The position numbers and the translations under genes are program-made. The notes beneath the pieces are model-generated. The model was not told the origin of the DNA and did not search any database. It was given only the letters and a program-made list of their open reading frames with translations. From Oscillospiraceae bacterium (GTDB lineage: Bacteria > Bacillota > Clostridia > Oscillospirales > Ruminococcaceae): 36,893 nt of DNA. Shown here in pieces: positions 28,909 through 36,893 of this stretch (positions are counted from its first letter, which is position 1; the number at the start of each line of letters is the position of its first letter). The DNA is taken from the NCBI GenBank assembly GCA_029098085.1, contig JAQXNQ010000296.1, forward strand, positions 1 to 36,893. Reading direction: 5' to 3'.

Positions 28909-29790
28909 TTGACAGAGGGATTGATCATCAGATCCATCAGCGGTCTGTATGCCGTGATACCGGATGACGCGCCGGAACAGATGCTGGAGTGCAGGGCCAG
29001 AGGCGTTTTCCGCAAACAGAACATCACTCCGCTGGTAGGGGATCGGGTCAGGGTTGAGGATGGCGTCATCTGGGAGATCCTGCCCCGGAAAAACGAGATT
29101 CTCCGTCCGCCGGCGGCCAATCTGGATCTGGCACTGATGACGGTGTCGTCGGTGAAGCCGTCTCCCAACGCGCTGGTGCTGGACAAGCTGATCACAGTCT
29201 GCGAGTACAAAGGGATTGAGCCGGTGATCCTGATCACCAAGACCGATCTGGACGGCGGAGAGGACTTCGCCGCCATCTATCAGAAGGCCGGTTTCCGGGT
29301 GCTGTTCAGCGGAGAGGATGAGCCGGGCCGGGAGGAAATTCTGGCGCTTATGCAGGGGAAAACCTCCATTTTCATCGGCAACTCCGGCGTGGGCAAATCC
29401 ACAATGATGAACCGGCTGTTCCCGGAGCTGTCCCTGCGCACCGCCGCCATCAGCGACAAGCTGGGCCGCGGCCGCCACACCACCCGCCATGTGGAGCTGT
29501 TTCCCATCCTGGGCGGCGGCTATGTGGCGGACACTCCTGGTTTTTCCACGGTGGAGCTGGAGAAATATGAGCCCATCCGCAAGGAGGAGCTGAGCCGCTG
29601 CTTCCGGGAATTTGCCCCCTATGAGGGCAAATGCCGCTTTGCCGACTGCGCCCATCTGAAGGAGAAGGGCTGCGCCGTGCTGGCGGCGGTGGAGGCGGGG
29701 GAGATTTCCAGAAGCCGCCATGACAGCTATCTGACCCTGTATGAGGATGCGAAAAAGATCCCCGACTGGGAACGGGAGGAAAAGAAATGA
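28909..29790 (+). CDS. rsgA: Ribosome small subunit-dependent GTPase A
   Basis: Circularly permuted GTPase: LITKTDL before GNSGVGKSTMMN; DTPGF; C-terminal Zn motif C...C...H; TTG start. Confidence 0.95.
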   Translation: MTEGLIIRSISGLYAVIPDDAPEQMLECRARGVFRKQNITPLVGDRVRVEDGVIWEILPRKNEILRPPAANLDLALMTVSSVKPSPNALVLDKLITVCEYKGIEPVILITKTDLDGGEDFAAIYQKAGFRVLFSGEDEPGREEILALMQGKTSIFIGNSGVGKSTMMNRLFPELSLRTAAISDKLGRGRHTTRHVELFPILGGGYVADTPGFSTVELEKYEPIRKEELSRCFREFAPYEGKCRFADCAHLKEKGCAVLAAVEAGEISRSRHDSYLTLYEDAKKIPDWEREEKK

Positions 29791-30416
29791 GATGCGTCAT
29801 ATTCGCCGCCGGGCCCATGGAGGCTCCGGAGCGGCTGAGGGAGATGTGGAGCCGGGAAGCGGACGATCTGATCATCGCCGCCGACGGGGGGCTGCGCAAC
29901 GCCGCCCTGCTGGGGGTGACCCCCTCGCTGGTTCTGGGGGATATGGACTCGCTGGAATCCGCTCAGGTGCCGGAGGGGGCCCGGCTTTATCCGGTGCGCA
30001 AGGACGACACCGACACCATGCTGGCCATCAAGACCGGTCTGGAGGAGGGCTGCCGGGAGTTTCTGCTGTTCGGCGCGCTGGGCGGGCGGCTGGATCACAC
30101 CTATGCCAATATCCAGAGTCTGGCCTATCTGCTGGAGCAGGGCGCCAGCGGAACCCTGCTGGACGGCGGCCATCTCTGCACCATGGTGCGGGACGGCTCG
30201 GTGGGGCTGGACACCGCCTTCCGGCATCTGTCGGTGTTTTCTTATTCGGACCGGTGCGAGGGAGTCAGCGAGTCGGGCACCGGCTACACCCTCTCCGGCG
30301 CGGAGCTGACCAGCTCCTTTCCACTGGGGGTCAGCAATTACCAGCTGAAGGGGGAGCGGGCGGTCATTTCGGTGGAGAAAGGGACGCTGCTGCTGATCCT
30401 TTCAGACCATCTGTGA
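29787..30416 (+). CDS. thiN: Thiamine diphosphokinase
   Basis: DLIIAADGGLRNAALLGVTPSLVLGDMDSL; KDDTDTMLAIKTGLE; GALGGRLDHTYAN. Confidence 0.94.
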   Translation: MRCVIFAAGPMEAPERLREMWSREADDLIIAADGGLRNAALLGVTPSLVLGDMDSLESAQVPEGARLYPVRKDDTDTMLAIKTGLEEGCREFLLFGALGGRLDHTYANIQSLAYLLEQGASGTLLDGGHLCTMVRDGSVGLDTAFRHLSVFSYSDRCEGVSESGTGYTLSGAELTSSFPLGVSNYQLKGERAVISVEKGTLLLILSDHL

Positions 30417-30489
30417 TGCACCCATTCCGGCTTTCCGGCGTATGATGGCGCAGAAGCAGCCGTCAGGCTGCCGGAAAGGAGCGTTATCC

Positions 30490-30582
30490 ATGAAAGTTGT
30501 TGTCATCAGAAGTCCCCGGGCCGTGGCCGGATTGCTGCGGCTGATTTTCGGGATCAAAAAGGAACATCAGCCGGAAAGCTGA
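30490..30582 (+). CDS. spoVM: Stage V sporulation protein SpoVM (30 aa, absent from the ORF track)
   Basis: MKVVVIRSPRAVAGLLRLIFGIKKEHQPES: short amphipathic peptide with Pro at position 9, GGAAAGGAG RBS, directly after thiN as in Bacillus. Confidence 0.9.
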   Translation: MKVVVIRSPRAVAGLLRLIFGIKKEHQPES

Positions 30583-30609
30583 TTCCGGCGGAAGGGAAGA
30601 CAGGACGTT

Positions 30610-31281
30610 ATGAAAAAAATCGGAATTATTGGCGCCATGGGCAGTGAGGTTGCCCTGCTGCGGGAAAAAATGACCGGTACAAAGGAATCGGTGTATGCCG
30701 GCCGTACCTTCTATGAAGGCATGCTGGGCGGAAAGGATGCGGTGCTGGTCTGCTCGGGCATCGGCAAGGTCAACTCGGCCATGTCGGCTCAGCTGCTCAT
30801 CGACCACTTTGCGGTGGACGCCGTCATCAACACCGGCATCGCCGGCGGCGCAGGGGACGTGAAAATCCGGGATGTGGTGGTTTCCACCGAGGTTACCTAT
30901 CATGATATGGATCTTCGCATTCTGGCACTGGGCTACCCCAATCTGGAGTACTTCACCGCTGACCCCACCCTCCGCAGCCTGGCAGAGGAGGCCTGCGAGG
31001 GTCTTGTCCGCTGCCATCCGGGCCGGATCGCCACCGGCGACCAGTTCATCGAGAGCAAGGCTGTCAAGGACGACATCGTTTCCCGGCTGCAGCCTCTGGC
31101 CGTGGAGATGGAGGGCGGCGCCATCGCCCATGTCTGCGCTGCCAACGGGCTGCCCTTCGTGGTGATCCGCAGCATTTCGGACAACGCCGACGAAGAAGCC
31201 GACATGAGCTTCCATACCTTTGAACAGCTGGCTGCGGACGATGCCGCCCGGATCGTCCTTTCCATGCTGGAAAAGCTGTAA
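30610..31281 (+). CDS. mtnN: 5'-methylthioadenosine/S-adenosylhomocysteine nucleosidase
   Basis: IGIIGAMGSEVALL, GIGKVNSAMSAQLLID, INTGIAGG, VEMEGGAIAHVC. Confidence 0.96.
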   Translation: MKKIGIIGAMGSEVALLREKMTGTKESVYAGRTFYEGMLGGKDAVLVCSGIGKVNSAMSAQLLIDHFAVDAVINTGIAGGAGDVKIRDVVVSTEVTYHDMDLRILALGYPNLEYFTADPTLRSLAEEACEGLVRCHPGRIATGDQFIESKAVKDDIVSRLQPLAVEMEGGAIAHVCAANGLPFVVIRSISDNADEEADMSFHTFEQLAADDAARIVLSMLEKL

Positions 31282-31283
31282 AG

Positions 31284-31315
31284 AATCGCCCCTTCCGAGC
31301 TGGGAGGGGCGATTT
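31284..31315 (+). terminator. Intrinsic terminator after mtnN
   Basis: AATCGCCCCTTCC-GAGCT-GGGAGGGGCGATTTT. Confidence 0.8.
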
Positions 31316-31334
31316 TACATAAAGACTTTTTCAC

Positions 31335-31363
31335 TTGACAGAGCCGGGAAAACCGTCTACAAT
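31335..31363 (+). promoter_or_regulatory. Sigma-A promoter for the second UroD-family gene
   Basis: TTGACA - 17 nt - TACAAT. Confidence 0.7.
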
Positions 31364-31407
31364 GAAACTGAAAAAGGGCTGCGGCCCCACGATGGGAGGC
31401 TTTCCAA

Positions 31408-32364
31408 GTGAACAAAATCGAACGGATGAAAGCGGTTTTCGCAAATGAGGTGCCGGATGTAACGCCGGTGGGCTTCTGGTTCCACTATCCGGTGTCCCTG
31501 ACGGCCCGGGAATCAGCGGATGCTCATCTGAAGCTGTACCGGGAGCTGAATGGCGACATCATCAAAATTATGGACGATTGCTTCGGTCAGGATCTGACCC
31601 ATGGCCTGAAGATTGAGCATGCTTCCGACTGGCGGGAAATCACGCTGCCCGGCCGGGATTGCCCCCAGTACCGCAAAATGGAAGAGGTCATCCGGCTGCT
31701 GGCTCAGGAGGTTGGGGAGGAGGTCATGATTTTCCCCACCATGTGGAGTCCCTTCAAGCTGGCCAGCTGGGCTTATATCTTCGGCGGCAGCGATGAAGCC
31801 ACTTTTATGCGCCACTGCGCTGAGGATCCCGATTCGGTGGCTGCCGGCGTTTCGAAGATCGCCGATGTGCTCACCGACTGGACTGAGGGCTATCTGCAGG
31901 CCGGCGCCTCCGGCATCTATTATTCCGGTCAGTTCAGTGAGCCCCGGCGATTCATCCCCGAGGTCTGGGGCAGACTGGTCAGACCCTTTGATTTGCAGGT
32001 GCTGGAGCGGGCCAAAGCGCTGGGCGGCTATACCATCGTCCATATCTGCGGCGAGGCGGATCACGGCTTCCGCTCCAGCCCGGAGCGGTATGCCGACTAC
32101 CCCGGCGACCTGTTCAACTGGGATGTGCACCGCACCGGCCTTTCGCTGGAGGAGGGGAGGACCCTGTTCTGCAAACCCATTCTGGGCGGCCTGGACAACC
32201 ACGGCCTGCTGACCGAAGGTACACCGGAGGAGATCGCCGCTGAAACGAGGCGCATCATCGCTTCCTTCGGCCGCAGGGGCTTCATGCTGGGCGCCGACTG
32301 CACCGTCCCCGCCGACATTGATCTGGCCCGGCTGAAGGCTGCCGCGGCTGCCGCCAAAGAATGA
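31408..32364 (+). CDS. Uroporphyrinogen decarboxylase (MtaA/CmuA)-family protein
   Basis: IVHICGEADHGF with HxC and a downstream GADCTVP Cys; no corrinoid partner adjacent. Confidence 0.85.
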   Translation: MNKIERMKAVFANEVPDVTPVGFWFHYPVSLTARESADAHLKLYRELNGDIIKIMDDCFGQDLTHGLKIEHASDWREITLPGRDCPQYRKMEEVIRLLAQEVGEEVMIFPTMWSPFKLASWAYIFGGSDEATFMRHCAEDPDSVAAGVSKIADVLTDWTEGYLQAGASGIYYSGQFSEPRRFIPEVWGRLVRPFDLQVLERAKALGGYTIVHICGEADHGFRSSPERYADYPGDLFNWDVHRTGLSLEEGRTLFCKPILGGLDNHGLLTEGTPEEIAAETRRIIASFGRRGFMLGADCTVPADIDLARLKAAAAAAKE

Positions 32365-32400
32365 ATGGGTCCGGCAGCGTCTGACATCCATATAGAAAAA

Positions 32401-32425
32401 AGGCAGGATCGTTTCGATCCTGCCT
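32401..32425 (-). terminator. Intrinsic terminator of upp, possibly bidirectional
   Basis: AGGCAGGATCG-ttt-CGATCCTGCCT; A-run on the plus strand gives a T-tract on minus. Confidence 0.85.
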
Positions 32426-32443
32426 TCGTCATATTCAGGGGGT

Positions 32444-33073
32444 TTATTTGGTGCCGAAGATCCGGTCGCCGGCATCTCCCAGACCGGGGAGAATGTAGCC
32501 GTGGCTGTTGAGCCGCTCGTCCATATGGGCGCAGTAGATCGGCACGTCGGGATGGGCCTCGGACAGGGCCTTCAGACCTTCGGGAGCGGCCAGAATGCAG
32601 AGGAACTTGATGTTCTTGACGCCACGCTGCTTCAGTGCGTCGATGGCGTCCATGGCGCTGCCGCCGGTGGCCAGCATGGGATCCAGCACATAGGTCTCAC
32701 GGGAGGCGATATCAGAGGGAAGCTTGCAGTAGTATTCCTTGGGAGCCAGGGTCTCGGGATCCCGGTACATACCGATATGGCCGATCTTAGCGGCAGGCAC
32801 CAGATTCAGCATGCCTTCCACCATGCCCAGACCGGCACGCAGAATGGGCACGAAGGCCACCTTGACGCCGTTGATGACCTGGGTCTTGGCTACGGCCAGA
32901 GGAGTTTCCACCTCGACCTCCTTCAGAGGGAGATCACGGGTGGCCTCGTAGCACATCAGCATGGCGATCTCGGAGACCAGCTCGCGGAATTCCTTGGAGC
33001 CGGTGTTCTTGTCGCGGAGCAGGGAAATTTTGTGTTTGATCAGCGGATGATCCATAATGACGATCTTGCTCAT
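32444..33073 (-). CDS. upp: Uracil phosphoribosyltransferase
   Basis: [65 protein letters not shown]. Confidence 0.97.
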   Translation of the reverse strand: MSKIVIMDHPLIKHKISLLRDKNTGSKEFRELVSEIAMLMCYEATRDLPLKEVEVETPLAVAKTQVINGVKVAFVPILRAGLGMVEGMLNLVPAAKIGHIGMYRDPETLAPKEYYCKLPSDIASRETYVLDPMLATGGSAMDAIDALKQRGVKNIKFLCILAAPEGLKALSEAHPDVPIYCAHMDERLNSHGYILPGLGDAGDRIFGTK

Positions 33074-33114
33074 GATATTTCCTCCTAAAAGGGGATCACT
33101 CCCCATATTTAACG

Positions 33115-33555
33115 TTATCGCTGCTCTTCCAGAGCAGTCAGCTTGTCCACCCGGCGGCTGTGCCGTCCGCCTTCAAAGGGGGTATTCAGAAACACATCCA
33201 CCAGTTCGATGGCAAGACCCGGGCCGACCACCCGTCCGCCCAGACAAAGGGCGTTGGCGTCGTTGTGGGCGCGGGTATATTTGGCAGAGAACCAGTCGGA
33301 GCAGGCCGCCGCCCGAATTCCTTTGATCTTGTTGGCCGCCATCGAGATGCCAATGCCGGTGCCGCAGAACAGCAGCGCCTTGTCGCAGCGGCCGTCGACC
33401 ACTGCGTCGCAGGCCAGTCTGGCCATGTCGGGGTAGTCGCAGGACTCGCCGGTAAAGCAGCCAAAATCGGTGTAGGGGATGTGTTTTTCGTCCAGATAGT
33501 CCTTGACGGCCTGTTTCAGTTCAAAGCCGCCGTGATCACTGGCAAGAGCTAACAT
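33115..33555 (-). CDS. rpiB: Ribose-5-phosphate isomerase B
   Basis: [55 protein letters not shown]. Confidence 0.96.
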   Translation of the reverse strand: MLALASDHGGFELKQAVKDYLDEKHIPYTDFGCFTGESCDYPDMARLACDAVVDGRCDKALLFCGTGIGISMAANKIKGIRAAACSDWFSAKYTRAHNDANALCLGGRVVGPGLAIELVDVFLNTPFEGGRHSRRVDKLTALEEQR

Positions 33556-33592
33556 TCTATCATTCCTCCAGAATAGGTTTGGGAGAGCGGCA

Positions 33593-34315
33593 TCAGCCGT
33601 TTTTTTGAGCCTGCTGTTTGGCCAGCAGTTCCCGTTCCGCCTGAGGCAGGCGGAGATATTGGGGCATCAGCAGGTCGGGGGAGATGGGCTCCTCCGTTTT
33701 CAGGTGCTCCAGCGCCGCAAAGCCCACATTGGCTGCCCGCTGCAGCCGCATGCCGGGCGCAGCCAGCCGCAGGGACGGATTCTGTCCGGCCAGCGCCTGA
33801 TAGACCAGCTCGGCCCCGTCGCCGACCAGCATGATGGGAACGCGGGTTTCCTTCAGATTCCGGCCCAGCTCCTCGATGGACAGGGCGATGTCGTTCCAGA
33901 GCCGGCCCACGCCGCCCGTCAGGTTATTCCGCCCCTGAAACAGGGCGGTGTAAACCTGTTTGCACCGGGCATCCATGACCGGGCAGATCAGTACATCCTG
34001 GCCTTCATAGGCATAGGCCAGCGCTTCCAGCGTTGAAATACCGATGCATTTTTTGCCACTGCCCTGGCAGATGCCCTTGACGGTGCCGATGCCGATCCGC
34101 AGGCCGGTAAAGGAGCCGGGGCCGTGGCTGACGGCCACCAGGTCGATGTCGCCGAGCGTCAGTCCGGCGGCCTTTAGCATGCCGTCAGTCAGGGGCATCA
34201 GGGTCTGGGAGTGGGTGAGACCGGTGGTAACGGAGCTTTCCGCCAGAATTTTTCCCTCGGTCACCACAGCCGCCGAAGCGGTTTTGGCGGTGGTGTCAAA
34301 GCAGAGAAGCTTCAA
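33593..34315 (-). CDS. tsaB: tRNA threonylcarbamoyladenosine biosynthesis protein TsaB
   Basis: LLCFDTTAKTASAAVV, SHGPGSFTGLRIGIGTVKGI; TTG start inside the tsaE 3' end. Confidence 0.93.
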   Translation of the reverse strand: MKLLCFDTTAKTASAAVVTEGKILAESSVTTGLTHSQTLMPLTDGMLKAAGLTLGDIDLVAVSHGPGSFTGLRIGIGTVKGICQGSGKKCIGISTLEALAYAYEGQDVLICPVMDARCKQVYTALFQGRNNLTGGVGRLWNDIALSIEELGRNLKETRVPIMLVGDGAELVYQALAGQNPSLRLAAPGMRLQRAANVGFAALEHLKTEEPISPDLLMPQYLRLPQAERELLAKQQAQKNG

Positions 34316-34748
34316 AGCGCGCCGCCTCCTTTCCGCTGATGGTGATGCGCCGGTCGGTGTCAGAGCCGCCGGGGACGGGCTCCAGCGAGACAAAAATGGA
34401 ACTGTCCGGCAGAGCTGCCTCGATGTTTTCGCTCCATTCCACCGCCAGCACGCCGCCCATGTCCAGGTAATCGTAAAAACCGGTGGAATCCACATCCTCC
34501 ACCGAGGTAATGCGGTACATATCAAAGTGCCAGAGAGGGAGGGTTCCGTCGTATTCATTGACCAGAGCAAAGGTGGGACTGGAGACCTCGGCGTCAGGGG
34601 CCAGAGCAGATGCCATTCCCCGGACAAAAGCGGTCTTTCCAGCGCCCAGAGAGCCCCGGAAGGCCACCACATCGCCGGGCTGCAGAAGCCGGGCAAACCG
34701 CGCGGCAAACTCTTCCGTTTCCCGGGGAGAGTGGGAAATATATTCCAT
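34296..34748 (-). CDS. tsaE: tRNA threonylcarbamoyladenosine biosynthesis ATPase TsaE
   Basis: GSLGAGKTAFVRGMA P-loop, SPTFALVNEYDG, HFDMYR. Confidence 0.95.
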   Translation of the reverse strand: MEYISHSPRETEEFAARFARLLQPGDVVAFRGSLGAGKTAFVRGMASALAPDAEVSSPTFALVNEYDGTLPLWHFDMYRITSVEDVDSTGFYDYLDMGGVLAVEWSENIEAALPDSSIFVSLEPVPGGSDTDRRITISGKEAARFEASLL

Positions 34749-34950
34749 CAAAAACACTCCAGCTGTGAATTTCAAAAGAAAAGCCGCAAGCAGGCAGGGA
34801 ACCGCCTGTTTGTGTCCGTTCCTTTACTCATTATAGTATATTCTGCTTTCTTTTTCAAGGGGCGGGGGCAAGGTTTTTCAGAAATAAAGGAATCTGTCGG
34901 CAAAGAGGATGGGCAGGCAGGGTACAGGCTGCGGAGCGCGTTTCTTGGGA

Positions 34951-34979
34951 TGGACAACTGTCTGTCACTGTGGTATAAT
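34951..34979 (+). promoter_or_regulatory. Sigma-A promoter for the 35016 gene
   Basis: TGGACA - 17 nt - TATAAT. Confidence 0.6.
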
Positions 34980-35015
34980 CATAAAAAATGAGAGTTTTGT
35001 CAAGGAGGCTTTATC

Positions 35016-35657
35016 ATGCCGCTGCCCATGGTGCACCTGTCCACCGCTCTGCTGCTGGAGGAGGAGGGAATCGTTCGGCCTGCTGAACGTTCAGCTTACT
35101 ATCTGGGAAGTATTGCCCCGGACGCCATCCATATGCGGGAGCATCCTGCTTCAGACGCCAAGTCCCTTTCCCATGCCGGCGCCCGAAGCCCCAGGTTTCT
35201 GGATCGGATCGATTCTTTCTGTCAGCGCTTTCCGGACTATGAGCGCTCCGGCATCTCCCGTGACTACCTGATGGGATATCTGGTGCATCTGCTCACCGAT
35301 ATTTACTGGAAGCAGGCCTTTTACGACGGCTTTGTACAGCGGTACCGGGAAGATCCCGCTCCCCTTCAGAATGAGAAAGCCGCCTACTACAACGATACCG
35401 ATGTGGCCGACATCCGGCTGTATAAAACGCTTCCCCGGCGGCCGGAGCTGTGGGCGCTGCTGCAGGCGGCCCATGGCTATGACCTGCCCGGCATGGTATC
35501 AGCGGAGGAGGTCGACCGGTGGAACGCCCGGACGCTGGCCTGGTATGAGGTGCCCCGGGAGTACCTGCCGGTGCGCTACGCCAGTGAGGAATCCATCCGG
35601 AGTTTTATCCGCACGGCGGCGGAACGGATTCGGGAATATCTGGGAGAAGTTCATTGA
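35016..35657 (+). CDS. Zinc-dependent phospholipase C-like family protein
   Basis: MPLPMVHLSTALLLEEE, YYLGSIAPDAIH, DYLMGYLVHLLTDIYW histidine/aspartate-rich motifs. Confidence 0.65.
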   Translation: MPLPMVHLSTALLLEEEGIVRPAERSAYYLGSIAPDAIHMREHPASDAKSLSHAGARSPRFLDRIDSFCQRFPDYERSGISRDYLMGYLVHLLTDIYWKQAFYDGFVQRYREDPAPLQNEKAAYYNDTDVADIRLYKTLPRRPELWALLQAAHGYDLPGMVSAEEVDRWNARTLAWYEVPREYLPVRYASEESIRSFIRTAAERIREYLGEVH

Positions 35658-35693
35658 CCGACCGCATGGCCTGTCAGTGCTTGCAATAAAAAA

Positions 35694-35712
35694 GGAGGAG
35701 CTCATCTCCTCC
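35694..35712 (-). terminator. Intrinsic terminator, minus strand, downstream of rpmB
   Basis: GGAGGAG-CTCAT-CTCCTCC preceded by a plus-strand A-run (T-tract on minus). Confidence 0.6.
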
Positions 35713-35723
35713 GTACAAAACGA

Positions 35724-35749
35724 AAAAGCGCGGATCGCTCCGCGCTTTT
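35724..35749. terminator. Bidirectional terminator between the convergent 35016 gene and rpmB
   Basis: AAAAGCGCGGA-TCGC-TCCGCGCTTTT. Confidence 0.8.
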
Positions 35750-35771
35750 ATCATTCGCTGTTGGACGATGC

Positions 35772-35960
35772 TCAGACAGCTCTGGTAACTTTGCCAGACC
35801 GCAGGCACCGGGTGCAGGCGTGAACACGGCAGGGCTTGCCATCGACCAGAGCCTTGATCTTCATCACGTTGGGTTTCCAGGTTCTGTTGGTACGTCTGTG
35901 CGAGTGAGACACTTTGATACCGAAAGCAACGTCTTTTCCGCAGAAATCACATTTAGCCAT
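35772..35960 (-). CDS. rpmB: 50S ribosomal protein L28
   Basis: MAKCDFCGKDVAFGIKVSHSHRRTNRTWKPNVMKIKALVDGKPCRVHACTRCLRSGKV. Confidence 0.95.
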   Translation of the reverse strand: MAKCDFCGKDVAFGIKVSHSHRRTNRTWKPNVMKIKALVDGKPCRVHACTRCLRSGKVTRAV

Positions 35961-36098
35961 TTTCTGCACCTCCTTTGATTTTCACATAGCATCATATATT
36001 CTAGCAGATTCTCCGAGAAAAATCAAGCCCTTTTGCCGATCTTTTGCAAAGAATTTTTCGGCAAAGATGAAAAAAGCCTGAATTTCTCTGTGACCGCC

Positions 36099-36127
36099 TT
36101 GTAATTTGCGGCCAATACCAGTATAAT
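36099..36127 (+). promoter_or_regulatory. Sigma-A promoter for the M50 protease gene
   Basis: TTGTAA - 17 nt - TATAAT. Confidence 0.6.
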
Positions 36128-36229
36128 AGGTACAGCGGTTTCTGTCAAGCCCAAAGCGGCAGAGCGGGCCCGGAGGTGCGGCGGCCTCCGGAAAAGCCTC
36201 AGTACAGCGCCGGGACATGGAGAAATGAA

Positions 36230-36893
36230 ATGAGCAGCTATATGGTACAGTTCCTCTACAGGACCTTTGTTTACGGCATCGCGCTTCTGACGGCGCTGCC
36301 CTTTCACGAGTTTGCCCACGCCTGGACAGCCAACAGGCTGGGGGATCCCACTGCCCGCTGGCAGGGCAGAATGACCCTGAATCCCCTGAAGCATCTGGAG
36401 CCCATCGGCGCGCTGATGATGCTGCTTTGCGGCATCGGCTGGGCAAAGCCCGTTCCCATCAATCCCCGCAACTTCAAAAACCCCAAGACCGGCATGGCCA
36501 TTTCTTCTCTTGCAGGGCCGGTGTCCAATCTGCTGCTGGCCTACCTGAGCGCGGTCTGCTATAAGCTGCTGGTTCTGCCTCAGGCCCTGCTGTCCGGCGG
36601 CTTTGTCGCCACTTTTGCCTCCAGCCTGCAGAATATCTTCTATATTATGGTCAGCGTCAATGTGGGTCTGGCGGTCTTCAACCTGCTGCCCATCCCGCCG
36701 CTGGACGGTTCCCGGGTACTGAATCTGGTTCTGCCCGAGCGTACCTATTTCGCCATCATGAAATATGAGCGTCTGATCATGATCGCCCTTTTGTTTGTCG
36801 TGTCTGCCGGTTTGCTGAACGGCCCTCTGGGCGCCGCGCGGAGCGTGGTCTGGAAGGCGCTGGACTTCACCACCGGCTATCTGGACATTCTGA
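36230..36893 (+). CDS. Site-2 protease family (M50) protein, truncated at the window edge
   Basis: MSSYMVQFLYRTFVYGIALLTALPFHEFAHAWTANRLGDPTARWQGRMTLNPLKHLEPIG (HExxH) and NLLPIPPLDGSRVL; no stop before 36893; not in the supplied ORF track. Confidence 0.92.
   Translation, partial: MSSYMVQFLYRTFVYGIALLTALPFHEFAHAWTANRLGDPTARWQGRMTLNPLKHLEPIGALMMLLCGIGWAKPVPINPRNFKNPKTGMAISSLAGPVSNLLLAYLSAVCYKLLVLPQALLSGGFVATFASSLQNIFYIMVSVNVGLAVFNLLPIPPLDGSRVLNLVLPERTYFAIMKYERLIMIALLFVVSAGLLNGPLGAARSVVWKALDFTTGYLDIL

Noticed and set aside
1-36893. CRISPR array or tandem repeat locus
   Set aside because: No regularly spaced direct repeats seen on reading either strand.

Overview
36.9 kb bacterial window, Firmicutes/Clostridia-like: it has a SpoVM and a yicC-remA-gmk-rpoZ-priA-def-fmt-yugP-rsmB-rlmN-prpC-prkC-rsgA-thiN-spoVM housekeeping run. 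(1) Positions 1-9 kb are accessory and appear to be decaying. A BceRS-AB-like two-component/ABC operon has an internal deletion plus frameshift in the regulator, a frameshift at a C7 tract in the kinase and an in-frame amber in the permease. It is followed by an MFS transporter, an XRE/TPR regulator and a frameshifted Sel1-repeat gene. (2) Positions 9.8-14.9 kb hold a corrinoid methyl-transfer module: RACo-like activator, DUF2284 protein, B12-binding corrinoid protein, UroD/MtaA-family methyltransferase and a divergent AraC regulator, with no recognisable pterin-dependent methyltransferase. (3) tRNA-Leu(UAA) is followed by an AT-rich XRE/TPR gene. (4) Positions 16.7-30.6 kb are the conserved housekeeping/sporulation operon, including a 30-aa spoVM absent from the ORF track. 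(5) Positions 30.6-36.9 kb hold mtnN, a second UroD-family gene, upp, rpiB, tsaB/tsaE, a Zn-PLC-like gene, rpmB and an M50 protease truncated by the window end. I see no CRISPR array, rRNA, prophage or clear defence system. The best candidate for something under-described is the corrinoid module with an apparently altered Zn site. All calls are from reading the sequence; no searches were run.
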